From Chitinophagales bacterium (lineage in GTDB: Bacteria; Bacteroidota; Bacteroidia; Chitinophagales; Chitinophagaceae), in the NCBI GenBank assembly GCA_013297995.1, contig JAAFJB010000007.1:1-64000 (forward strand): DNA of 64,000 nucleotides, read 5' to 3'. Below, one piece after another: positions 41,276 through 50,434 of the stretch (its first letter is position 1; each line of letters opens with the position of its first letter). Below the pieces are notes generated by a model. The model was not told where the DNA came from, searched no databases, and saw nothing but the letters and a program-made list of their open reading frames with translations. Both the position numbers and the translations under genes were made by a program.

Positions 41276-42730
41276 ATGACAAAAATTGCTGTTGCAAAAG
41301 GCGATGGAATCGGTCCTGAAATTATGGACGCAGTACTATCTGTTTTTAAAGCTGCCAAAGTGCCCCTGGAATACGAAACGGTAGATATGGGAAAATGGGT
41401 ATTTGATAAGGGCTATAGCAATGGCATGACGCCAGAAGCGCAGCAAACCATTGAAAATCTCGGAATTTTATTCAAAGGTCCCATGGAAACGCCTAAGGGA
41501 AAAGGCGTAAAAAGTGTGAATGTAACCGCTCGTAAAACCTGGAATACCTATGCCAACAAAAGAACATTCCAAACCCTTCATGGGGTAGATACAGTATTTA
41601 GTAAAGCGGGCATACCTATTGATATTACAATTGTAAGAGAAAATATTGAAGATACCTATGGGGGCATAGAACATATGCTTACCAATGACGTAGCATTGTG
41701 TAGGAGGTTTATTACTCGTCCGGGTAGTATGCAAGTAATTAAATATGCTTTTGAAATGGCCAAGAAAAAAGGAGCCAAAAAAATTACTTGCGGCCACAAA
41801 GCAAATATCATGAAACTCACTGATGGCCTGTTTTTAGAAGTGTTTTATGAAGTAGCAAAAGACTATCCAGAAATCACAGCCAACGATATTATTGTAGATG
41901 ATTTGTGTATGAAACTGGTGAGTAGGCCCGATCTTTTTGATGTAGTGGTACTTACTAATTTACAGGGCGATATTGTGAGCGATTTATGTGCTGGTCTCGT
42001 GGGCGGATTGGGCTTTGCCCCATCTGCTAATATTGGAGATCATATTTCTATTTTTGAAGCAGTTCATGGAACAGCACCCGATATAGCAGGGAAAAATATT
42101 GCCAATCCCACCGCATTGTTGTTAAGTGGATTTGGCATGTTGCGTCACTTGGGACTAATGGAAACCTCTGCAATGATTGAGAATGCCTTGTTATTTACCT
42201 TAGAATCTGGAAAACATACAGGCGATTTTGGCGCAAAAGGCACCGAGTCTTTAAACACAACAGAATTTGTGGAAGCCATTATTCAGAATTTTGGCCAATT
42301 GCCCGCTCATAATCCCAAGCCCATCCTAGCCAATAAAGACATTACGCCTACTGTATTCAAGCTTGAAAAAAATCCAATGCTTGAATCGGCAGATCATAAT
42401 GGTGAATTTATTGTTGGAGTGGATGTGTTTTTAGAGAGTAATGAACAACCCAATATGGTGGCAGAAAAATGCTTAAAGCATACCCTCGATTTATTCAAGC
42501 TGGTTACCATCAGCAATCGTGGAACACAGGTATGGCCCAAGGGATCTGTGTTTACCAACCTAGTAAATCAATACCGCTGCCGATTTGAAAGTGTGGGCGA
42601 TGTGGCACTTACTCAAGTAGATATTGTGGAGTTGTATAAGCGGCTAACGCAGGACTTTAAAGTTTGCTCCACCGAAATATTAAATATGTGGGGAGATAAA
42701 AAAGCATATAGTCTTGCACAGGGTCAATAA
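41276..42730 (+). CDS. icd: NADP-dependent isocitrate dehydrogenase
   Basis: AKGDGIGPEIMDAVL, IVRENIEDTYGGIEH, VLTNLQGDIVSDLCAGLVGGLGFAPSANIG, EAVHGTAPDIAGKNIANPTA. Confidence 0.92.
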   Translation: MTKIAVAKGDGIGPEIMDAVLSVFKAAKVPLEYETVDMGKWVFDKGYSNGMTPEAQQTIENLGILFKGPMETPKGKGVKSVNVTARKTWNTYANKRTFQTLHGVDTVFSKAGIPIDITIVRENIEDTYGGIEHMLTNDVALCRRFITRPGSMQVIKYAFEMAKKKGAKKITCGHKANIMKLTDGLFLEVFYEVAKDYPEITANDIIVDDLCMKLVSRPDLFDVVVLTNLQGDIVSDLCAGLVGGLGFAPSANIGDHISIFEAVHGTAPDIAGKNIANPTALLLSGFGMLRHLGLMETSAMIENALLFTLESGKHTGDFGAKGTESLNTTEFVEAIIQNFGQLPAHNPKPILANKDITPTVFKLEKNPMLESADHNGEFIVGVDVFLESNEQPNMVAEKCLKHTLDLFKLVTISNRGTQVWPKGSVFTNLVNQYRCRFESVGDVALTQVDIVELYKRLTQDFKVCSTEILNMWGDKKAYSLAQGQ

Positions 42731-42787
42731 ACGAGTTGATTTTTAACGTAATTTTACGGCTCATTTAAAGCAGACAATAATTTTTAT

Positions 42788-44431
42788 ATGGCTGAAGTAA
42801 TTTTAATGCCCCGACTGAGTGATACTATGACCGAAGGTGTAATTGCCGCCTGGCACAAACGGGTTGGTGATTCGGTAAAAAAAGGTGATTTACTAGCAGA
42901 AATTGAAACCGATAAAGCAACTATGGAGCTAGAAAGTTATCAGGATGGTATTTTACTTCATGTGGGTACTCCAGATGGTGGAAAACTGCAGGTAAACGAT
43001 TTGCTCGCTATTTTGGGCAACTCCAATGAAAATATAAATGAGTTATTGGCCATACATGCAGGGGGTGCTGCTGCCGTACCAGCCATTTCAGCAGCAGTTT
43101 CAATACCTGATATTGCACCTTCAGCACCAGCAAATACACCCGTATTAGATGTTTCAGCCATGGAAGAAGTGGTATTAATGCCGCGGTTAAGTGATACCAT
43201 GACGGAAGGAGTAATTGCCTCATGGCAGAAAAATATTGGCGACGCAGTAAAAAAAGGAGAAGTGTTGGCTGATATTGAAACTGATAAAGCCACCATGGAA
43301 TTGGAAAGCTATAAGGATGGAATTTTATTGTACCAAGGTGCAAAAGCAGGAGAGAAAATATTGGTGAATGATTTACTGTGCATCATAGGAAACGAAGGTT
43401 TGGATGTTTCGGCCATAGTAGCTGCCGTAAAGAATGGGGCAACTGCACCTGCTGTTATAGAAACACCTGCGGCAACCGTGGCAACTGTACCTGCTGCTAC
43501 ACCAGCTGTTTTACCAGTTTTAGCACCAGCTGAGCCCATAAATGAAGGAAGAATATTTGCGTCTCCACTGGCTAAAAAAATAGCAGCGGAAAAAGGAATC
43601 GACTTACGTTTTGTAAAAGGTTCGGGCGATAATGGCAGAATTACAAAAACAGATATCAATCAATATACACCTGCGGCAATTGCAACGCCAGAAAGTATTA
43701 AGCCAATTGAAGCAGCAGTAACCACTGCGCCAGTAGCCGTTGCAGGTGTGGTAAGCTTTACCGATACACCCGTATCTCAAATGCGTAAAGTAATAGCCAA
43801 ACGATTGAGTGAGAGTTTATTTACAGCTCCACATTTTTTCCTCACCATGCGTATTGATATGGATGCGGCTATTGCGGCTCGTGCAAAAATGAATGAAGTT
43901 GCGGCAGTAAAAATTAGTTTTAATGATTTGGTATTGAAAGCAACATCCCTTGCCTTAAAACAACATCCTAAAGTAAATAGCAGTTGGTTGGGTGACACCA
44001 TTCGCACCAACCACCATGTTAATATTGGGGTAGCTGTGGCAGTAGATGAGGGCCTTTTGGTTCCTGTAGTACGTTTTGCTGATACCAAATCGCTTAGTCA
44101 GATTGGTACAGAAGTAAAACTATTTGCACAGAAAGCGAAAGATAAAAAATTACAACCTTCAGATTGGGAGGGCAGTACATTCACTATTTCTAATTTGGGC
44201 ATGTTTGGAATAGATCAGTTTACGGCTATTATTAATCCACCAGACTCCTGTATTTTGGCAGTTGGTGGAATATCACAAGAACCTGTAGTAAAGAACAATC
44301 AGGTTGTGCCGGGTAATATTATGAAACTCACACTGAGCTGCGATCATAGAGTGGTAGATGGCGCAACCGGTGCTGCATTTTTACAGACCTTAAAAGGCTT
44401 TTTAGAAGAACCAGTGAGAATGTTGGTTTAA
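42788..44431 (+). CDS. Pyruvate dehydrogenase complex dihydrolipoamide acetyltransferase (E2) with two lipoyl domains
   Basis: Two copies of VxLMPRLSDTMTEGVIAxWxKxxGDxVKKG...ETDKATMELES; E3-binding FASPLAKKIAAEKGIDL; catalytic LSCDHRVVDGATGA. Confidence 0.95.
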   Translation: MAEVILMPRLSDTMTEGVIAAWHKRVGDSVKKGDLLAEIETDKATMELESYQDGILLHVGTPDGGKLQVNDLLAILGNSNENINELLAIHAGGAAAVPAISAAVSIPDIAPSAPANTPVLDVSAMEEVVLMPRLSDTMTEGVIASWQKNIGDAVKKGEVLADIETDKATMELESYKDGILLYQGAKAGEKILVNDLLCIIGNEGLDVSAIVAAVKNGATAPAVIETPAATVATVPAATPAVLPVLAPAEPINEGRIFASPLAKKIAAEKGIDLRFVKGSGDNGRITKTDINQYTPAAIATPESIKPIEAAVTTAPVAVAGVVSFTDTPVSQMRKVIAKRLSESLFTAPHFFLTMRIDMDAAIAARAKMNEVAAVKISFNDLVLKATSLALKQHPKVNSSWLGDTIRTNHHVNIGVAVAVDEGLLVPVVRFADTKSLSQIGTEVKLFAQKAKDKKLQPSDWEGSTFTISNLGMFGIDQFTAIINPPDSCILAVGGISQEPVVKNNQVVPGNIMKLTLSCDHRVVDGATGAAFLQTLKGFLEEPVRMLV

Positions 44432-44474
44432 TAGAAAATAGTAATAAGCAAAGTGCATAAATTGCGCTAAAACA

Positions 44475-44515
44475 AATAAGCCCTGTTGTATCAGTAAGAT
44501 AGAACGGGGCTTATT
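44475..44515 (+). terminator. Rho-independent-type terminator downstream of E2
   Basis: AATAAGCCCTGTT ... AACGGGGCTTATT stem (one G-U) followed by ATTTT. Confidence 0.75.
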
Positions 44516-44546
44516 ATTTTAAGAAAAATCTATTAAAACTACTCTA

Positions 44547-45071
44547 CTAGCCGTTATTATCAGAAGACGGGGTCTCTGGAGTAAAAAGGGTAGGAGTTTC
44601 AACGATCACTTCTACAGGAGTAGGTAGCGCAACAGGCGCAATTTTTTTACGAACTGCTTTCTTCTTCTTTACAATTTTTGCCGCAACAATGGGTGCTGGT
44701 TTTGTAACAACTACGGGTTTTACTAGTTTCTTAACTACGGTTTTTTTTGCTGCTTTTTTTGGAGCTGCTTTTACTAGTTTTTTTATAGTTGCTTTTTTTG
44801 GAGCTACTTTTTTGGTTGCTTTTTTTGCTACTTTTTTTGGAGCTGCTTTTACTAGTTTTTTTACAGTTGCTTTTTTTGGAGCTACTTTTTTGCTTGCTTT
44901 TTTAGGCGCAACTTTTTTTGCCACTTTCTTAGGGGATACTTTTTTTGCCACTTTTTTAGGAGCAGCTTTTTTCGCTACTTTTTTAGGAGCCGCCTTTTTC
45001 ACTGCCTTCTTAGGAGCTACTTTTTTTGGGGCTGCTTTTTTTGCAGGTTTCTTTTTGCTTGCTTTTGCCAT
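44547..45071 (-). CDS. Histone H1-like Lys/Ala/Pro-rich repeat protein
   Basis: MAKASKKKPAKKAAPKKVAPKKAVKKAAPKKVAKKAAPKKVAKKVSPKK... Start at MAKASKKK (45071); ORF opens at 45140. Confidence 0.75.
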   Translation of the reverse strand: MAKASKKKPAKKAAPKKVAPKKAVKKAAPKKVAKKAAPKKVAKKVSPKKVAKKVAPKKASKKVAPKKATVKKLVKAAPKKVAKKATKKVAPKKATIKKLVKAAPKKAAKKTVVKKLVKPVVVTKPAPIVAAKIVKKKKAVRKKIAPVALPTPVEVIVETPTLFTPETPSSDNNG

Positions 45072-45152
45072 GATGGTATTAGTTTGAATGGTGGGTTTTT
45101 TAAAAGAGAAAGTTATAATATTTTTTTGAATAAAAAGCAAATAAAGGCACAG

Positions 45153-45497
45153 CTATTTTTTTTTGCTTTTTGTATAGCCATTTTTCAGCAGCCATTGTAG
45201 TACTTTATCCCGCTGATCACCTTGTACAATGGCTATATTATCTTTGGCTGAACCGCCTGTTCCACAATGGTTTCTAAGGCTTTTTGCAAGATTTTCTAGA
45301 TCGCTTTTAAGTCCCACAAATCCACTTACCAAGGTCACTGTTTTTCCGCCCCTTTGTTTATGATCTACTAAAACAAGTAGTTGCTGTTCTGCTGCATTCA
45401 AGGTATTAATTGGTTCCGATTCTTCGGCTTCTAATTTAAATGATGGATCTGTGCTGTACACAAGGCCAGAAACGCGGTTCAATTTTTTTTTATTCAT
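45153..45497 (-). CDS. SUI1/YciH-type translation initiation factor
   Basis: LVDHKQRGGKTVTLVSGFVG...LAKSLRNHCGTGGSAKDNIAIVQGDQRDKVLQWLLKNGY. Confidence 0.95.
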   Translation of the reverse strand: MNKKKLNRVSGLVYSTDPSFKLEAEESEPINTLNAAEQQLLVLVDHKQRGGKTVTLVSGFVGLKSDLENLAKSLRNHCGTGGSAKDNIAIVQGDQRDKVLQWLLKNGYTKSKKK

Positions 45498-45499
45498 GC

Positions 45500-47401
45500 C
45501 TATGCTTTTGGCAAAATAAGTGAAATTATGGTTCCCTCCCCAGGTTCACTCTCAATTTTTAGGATACAATCATTTGCCTGCGCATATTCAGAACAAACTA
45601 ATAATCCTAGGCCTGTACCTTTTTCATTTTTTGTGCCTTGGGTAGTAAAATGTGTTTTTAATTGAAATAGTAGGTCTACTTGTGTTTTGCTCATTCCAAT
45701 ACCATTATCGGTGATGGTTAGAAAAATATTCGTTGAATCTTGGGTTGCTTTGGCCAACACAAAACCACTCTGGTTGGTAAATTTAACGGCGTTCAATAAT
45801 AAATTTCTAATAATAATATCAATATGATGAATGTCTGCAAGTGCAATACAATTTTCTGCCACTTCATTTATAAGTCGAATTTTCTTTTGTTCAGCCATAC
45901 TCATAACAATATCCATATTTCTCTCAACCAATTCACGAAGCAAGACTGGTTTTTTATCGGGAAGTGTTTTGCCTTTCATTTGAGTTCTGGCCCAAATAAG
46001 CAAATTCTCTAATGTAAGGTTTAAGGATTTCACTTGTTTAACCAAATTGTTTTTTAAAGCGGCATAACTTTCATAGTCGAGCGATTCAGGCTCCAACATA
46101 GGAAGTACCGCACTCAATGAAGCAATAGGACCCCGTAAATCGTGTGAAATAATGGAGAAAATCTTATCTTTTAAAAGCAATATTTCTTCCAATGATTTTT
46201 TTTGCTCATTCAATTCCTTGTTGATTAATCTATTTAATTTTTCCTTTCTCCAGATTACGAATAGCATGATTAATACCGCAATCACCAACATCACCAAACA
46301 AAAGCTTAAAACTGTGTACTTGTTTTCATTGAGTATGCTCAATTCCCTTTCACTCTGTAAACTATTAATTTGTTCCTGTTTTAAATCAGCACCCATTTCC
46401 GCTTCTAGTTTAGCCAATTGGCTGCATTTTTTTTCTTGGAACATCAAACCAGAGAGTCTTCCGAATTCTTTTTGTGCGTACAAAGCTTTTTTATAATCTC
46501 CTACAGCTTCTAAAACCTTAGATTCTAGCTGATATATTTCAGCCGTTTCTGAGGTTGCACCAAGCTGTTTTGATAATGACAGGGCTTCTGTTAAATAAGA
46601 CAATGCGGGTTCGAAAGCCTTTTTTTGGTAACTCAATTTTGCCAATCGGTACAAGTTGGTTTCTTGCAAAAAGGCACTATTGGCTTTTTTTGCCATCAAG
46701 AGAGACGATTGATAAAAGAATTCAACACTGTCAATTTGATTTTTGTAATCCGCAATATCTCCGGCTGTTCTATATGTTAATGCCAGTTGGTAGGGATCTT
46801 GTAAGGCTTTATTATGTGTAATTGCATTTCGTATATATTTTGTGGCTAAGTCTGGGTTGCTATCTCTCAGCGCACAGGAAGCTAGATTATTTAAGGATCT
46901 GCCTATTTCTTTTTTATCGTTCAGATAAATCTGAATGTCCAGTGCTTTCTTTAAAAAATTTATTGCAAGGGTATAGTTGGCTTGTGAATGGTAAACTGCA
47001 CCTATATTTTTATAGGCAATTGCAATTTGGGGGCAATAATCAATGCTTTCATTCCATTTTAGGGCTTGAATGCCAAAGTCAAATGCATTGGTAAAATCAC
47101 CCTTTCTATAATATGCTATGCTAATATTGTTCAGCGCAATTCCCTTACCCTGAACTTGATAAGTAGCAGATCCAATTTCCAAAGCTTTTTTTGCCAATTG
47201 AAGCGACTGGTCTGCATTTTTATCTGCCAGCAGCTCAGACAATGTGTTCAGTTGATGAATGCCTGCCGAATCTCTACTTGCAAGGCGTATTATTTTAGCT
47301 ATTTCGTTTGGAAGATAAGATTGCGCATTTATGTTTAAAAAAATGGACAAATAGAATAGGCATAAAATAACTAAGTATAACTGTTTTGGGCTGTGTCTCA
47401 T
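45500..47401 (-). CDS. TPR-repeat sensor histidine kinase
   Basis: Signal peptide, TPR repeats, TM segment YTVLSFCLVMLVIAVLIMLFVIW, H-box FSIISHDLRGPIASLSAVL, ITDNGIGM, GTGLGLLVC. Confidence 0.9.
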   Translation of the reverse strand: MRHSPKQLYLVILCLFYLSIFLNINAQSYLPNEIAKIIRLASRDSAGIHQLNTLSELLADKNADQSLQLAKKALEIGSATYQVQGKGIALNNISIAYYRKGDFTNAFDFGIQALKWNESIDYCPQIAIAYKNIGAVYHSQANYTLAINFLKKALDIQIYLNDKKEIGRSLNNLASCALRDSNPDLATKYIRNAITHNKALQDPYQLALTYRTAGDIADYKNQIDSVEFFYQSSLLMAKKANSAFLQETNLYRLAKLSYQKKAFEPALSYLTEALSLSKQLGATSETAEIYQLESKVLEAVGDYKKALYAQKEFGRLSGLMFQEKKCSQLAKLEAEMGADLKQEQINSLQSERELSILNENKYTVLSFCLVMLVIAVLIMLFVIWRKEKLNRLINKELNEQKKSLEEILLLKDKIFSIISHDLRGPIASLSAVLPMLEPESLDYESYAALKNNLVKQVKSLNLTLENLLIWARTQMKGKTLPDKKPVLLRELVERNMDIVMSMAEQKKIRLINEVAENCIALADIHHIDIIIRNLLLNAVKFTNQSGFVLAKATQDSTNIFLTITDNGIGMSKTQVDLLFQLKTHFTTQGTKNEKGTGLGLLVCSEYAQANDCILKIESEPGEGTIISLILPKA

Positions 47402-47473
47402 GTATTTTTACGTAGGTGTAAAACTACATACAAATCTATTTGTTTAGAAATTAGTCTCAAAATGGGAATTTTG

Positions 47474-48334
47474 TTAAACAAAGCTGGCCTTTAGGCTGAG
47501 GTCAACACTTTTGGCTTGGTGTATCAATCCACCTACGCTTATATAATCTACCCCAGTAGCAGCATAGGCTAAAACATTGTGTAAGCCAATACCACCACTG
47601 GCTTCTGTTTCAAAATTGCCTTGGGTTAATTGGAGTGCCTTAGTAAGGAGCGGAACGCTAAAATTGTCGAGCATGATGCGAAAAACCTTTCCTTTTCCGT
47701 ATTTGCATACCAGTTCAACGTCTTCCAGCGATCTGGTTTCTACTTCTATGGGTAAGGGTTTGGCAAGTTTACTGTTGTATATGCTGGCCAGATCAATGGC
47801 TTTTATAATTCCTCCGCAATAGTCAATATGATTGTCCTTCAACATAATCATATCATATAGCCCAAAACGGTGGTTATTGCCGCCGCCAATTTTTACAGCC
47901 GCCTTTTCTAAAAGCCTAAAATTAGGGGTGGTTTTACGGGTATCTAACAAACGAGTTTGTGAGTTGGCTAGTAGTTGGGTATACTGTTTGGTAAGGGTAG
48001 CAATACCACTCATACGCTGCATGCAATTCAGCACCAGTCGCTCCGCTTTTAGAATCGTATGAACAGAAGCCGTTACTTCAAATGCAACTTCTCCAGCTTG
48101 CATACTGTTTCCATCTTTTTTTACAGGGGTGAAAATGGAAGCGGGCTCCACTTGCCTAAATATTTGTTCAGCAACTTGCATACCCGCAAGGATACCTGCT
48201 TCTTTAATTTTTAAAATAGCAGTTCCTTGTTGATCTGCTGGAATACAACAAAGCGTGGAATGATCCCCACTTCCTATATCTTCTTTTAAGGCAAGACTAA
48301 TCAATTCTTGGAGGGCTGTATTAAAATTATCCAT
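47474..48334 (-). CDS. nadC: Nicotinate-nucleotide pyrophosphorylase (carboxylating)
   Basis: EDIGSGDHSTLC, ERLVLNCMQRMSGIATLT, LLDTRKTTPNFRLLEKAAVKIGGGNNHRFGLYDMIMLKDNHI, EASGGIGLHNVLAYAATGVDYISVGGL. Confidence 0.96.
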   Translation of the reverse strand: MDNFNTALQELISLALKEDIGSGDHSTLCCIPADQQGTAILKIKEAGILAGMQVAEQIFRQVEPASIFTPVKKDGNSMQAGEVAFEVTASVHTILKAERLVLNCMQRMSGIATLTKQYTQLLANSQTRLLDTRKTTPNFRLLEKAAVKIGGGNNHRFGLYDMIMLKDNHIDYCGGIIKAIDLASIYNSKLAKPLPIEVETRSLEDVELVCKYGKGKVFRIMLDNFSVPLLTKALQLTQGNFETEASGGIGLHNVLAYAATGVDYISVGGLIHQAKSVDLSLKASFV

Positions 48335-48360
48335 CTTACAAAGCTATTGGGTGTACAATA

Positions 48361-48388
48361 AAAAACCCCGCAAAAAATGCAGGGTTTT
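48361..48388 (-). terminator. Terminator-like hairpin downstream of DUF4783-like gene
   Basis: On minus strand AAAACCCTGC-ATTTTTT-GCGGGGTTTTT (one G-U wobble, T-tract). Confidence 0.7.
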
Positions 48389-48405
48389 ACAATTCATGAA
48401 TAAAT

Positions 48406-48789
48406 TTAGCTGATTCTCATGGTAATAATATGAAGTATTCCTGCTTTTTGTTTTAATTGAATGGTAATGCTAAATACTTTGTTTCCGTTGGTAAGTTTAC
48501 CCAATAGATACTGAAGATTGCCCTTGCCTCCCTCAGAAACTTTGTCAAATCCCTTAATTTCTTTTTCAGTAAAAAATGATTTTAGTGCTAATTCAGCTTG
48601 ATTTTTACTCATATTTTTCACTTCATCTTTATCTAGTAATTTCAAATCAACAAATTCATCAAAATGTTCTGCAATCAATTCGGCATTTCCTGTTTTAAAT
48701 GCTTTCACTACCCGATCTGTTTCTGATTGTGCTTTTACGGTTACACCAGCTCCAATCATCAAGCACAATAAAAAAATTATTTTACGCAT
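48406..48789 (-). CDS. DUF4783-like secreted protein
   Basis: Signal peptide; DRVVKAFKTGNAELIAEHFDEFVDLKLLDKDEVKNMSKNQAELALKSFF pattern. Confidence 0.7.
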   Translation of the reverse strand: MRKIIFLLCLMIGAGVTVKAQSETDRVVKAFKTGNAELIAEHFDEFVDLKLLDKDEVKNMSKNQAELALKSFFTEKEIKGFDKVSEGGKGNLQYLLGKLTNGNKVFSITIQLKQKAGILHIITMRIS

Positions 48790-48900
48790 ATATTTATTTT
48801 ATCAACAATAATACACCAAAAACATGCCAAGATCAAGAAACCTGATTTTTTAATACAGTCCCTACCCACACAAGAGGCTTAAATGCGTTAACTTTACCCC

Positions 48901-50424
48901 ATGAACAATAAAGTAATTCTTATAATTATGGATGGATGGGGCTTGGGTAAAATACCTGCAGCTGATGCCATTCAACACGCAAAAATACCATTCGTTAGTT
49001 CGCTCTATACAACTTACTCCCATACAACCCTCATTACATATGGGGAGGAAGTGGGTTTGCCAGAGGGGCAAATGGGCAACAGTGAAGTAGGCCACCTAAA
49101 TATAGGTGCGGGTAGAATTGTGTACCAAGAGTTACAAAGAATTAATGTGGCCATTCGCACGGGAGAATTTGCTGCCAACCCCACTTTGTTAAATGCCATT
49201 CAATTGGCCAAAACAAGTGGTAAAAAATTACATTTATTAGGTCTTGTGAGTGATGGTGGTGTGCATGCGCATACCAACCATCTAAAAGCCATTACCACCC
49301 TTTGTAAAGATCAAGGTCTTACCAATGTATTTGTGCATGCATTTACTGATGGTAGAGATACAGATCCCAAAAGTGGAAAAGGATATATAACCGCCGTAGA
49401 AGCTTTCCTAAAAACTACTACGGGTGTTATTGCTTCGGTAAGTGGACGATACTATGCAATGGACAGGGATAAACGTTGGGAGCGGGTTGCATTGGCCTAC
49501 CAATGTTTGGTACACGCCAAGGGCAATACTGCAGTATCTGCAACAGCAGCTATTGAATCTGCTTATGCTGCGGGTATTAGCGATGAGTTTATTTTACCCA
49601 CAGCTATTCTAGATGCTGCTGGTAAACCCTTGGCAGTGATTGAAGATGGCGATGTGGTGATTTCCTTCAATTTTAGAACCGATCGTTGCAGGGAAATTAC
49701 AGAAGTGCTTACCCAGACCGATTTCCCAGATTTTGGTATGCACAAACTGAACCTAGATTTTACAACCATGACGCTTTACGATCATAAGTTTAAAAACATA
49801 CACGTTGTTTTTGAAAACGATAACCTCCGCAATACTTTGGGCGAGGTGCTTGCTGCGAATGGTAAAAAACAGATACGGATTGCAGAGACCGAGAAATATC
49901 CGCACGTAAGTTTTTTCTTCAGTGGTGGCCGCGAAGAACCATTTGAAGGGGAGAGTCGCATTATGGTGCCTTCACCCAAAGTGGCTACTTACGACCTACA
50001 GCCCGAAATGAGTGCTCGAGAAATAACGGCCCAGCTATTACCCGAAATTGCCAGCTCTTCCGCCGATTTTATCTGCCTTAATTTTGCCAATACCGATATG
50101 GTGGGTCATACTGGTGTATTTTCTGCTGCCATTACCGCTGCAGAAACGGTGAACGATTGCGTGAAGCAGATTGTGAATCTTGCTATTGAAAATGGGTATA
50201 CTATTTTCTTAACTGCCGATCACGGTAACGCCGATTTTATGATCAATGAAGATGGCTCTCCTAATACTGCCCACACTTTAAATCCTGTACCATTCATTGT
50301 AATTGATAAAGCATGGAAGGGGGAGTTAAAAGCTGGTAAATTAGCGGATATTGCGCCTTCAATTTTACATGTAATGGGCTTGCCCATTCCTGCTGAAATG
50401 ACGGGGAATATTTTATTGAAGTAA
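48901..50424 (+). CDS. gpmI: 2,3-bisphosphoglycerate-independent phosphoglycerate mutase
   Basis: LIIMDGWG, GNSEVGHLNIGAGRIVYQ, DGRDTDP, NFANTDMVGHTG, TADHGNADFM. Confidence 0.97.
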   Translation: MNNKVILIIMDGWGLGKIPAADAIQHAKIPFVSSLYTTYSHTTLITYGEEVGLPEGQMGNSEVGHLNIGAGRIVYQELQRINVAIRTGEFAANPTLLNAIQLAKTSGKKLHLLGLVSDGGVHAHTNHLKAITTLCKDQGLTNVFVHAFTDGRDTDPKSGKGYITAVEAFLKTTTGVIASVSGRYYAMDRDKRWERVALAYQCLVHAKGNTAVSATAAIESAYAAGISDEFILPTAILDAAGKPLAVIEDGDVVISFNFRTDRCREITEVLTQTDFPDFGMHKLNLDFTTMTLYDHKFKNIHVVFENDNLRNTLGEVLAANGKKQIRIAETEKYPHVSFFFSGGREEPFEGESRIMVPSPKVATYDLQPEMSAREITAQLLPEIASSSADFICLNFANTDMVGHTGVFSAAITAAETVNDCVKQIVNLAIENGYTIFLTADHGNADFMINEDGSPNTAHTLNPVPFIVIDKAWKGELKAGKLADIAPSILHVMGLPIPAEMTGNILLK

Positions 50425-50434
50425 TGATAAGCAG

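Noticed and set aside
42788-43400. Internal DNA repeat as a possible recombination or assembly artefact
   Set aside because: Explained by two lipoyl domains, normal for PDH E2; the copies differ at many codons.
44689-45087. 132-aa + strand ORF rich in Phe/Ala/Thr
   Set aside because: Antisense of the Lys/Ala repeat gene; compositional artefact.
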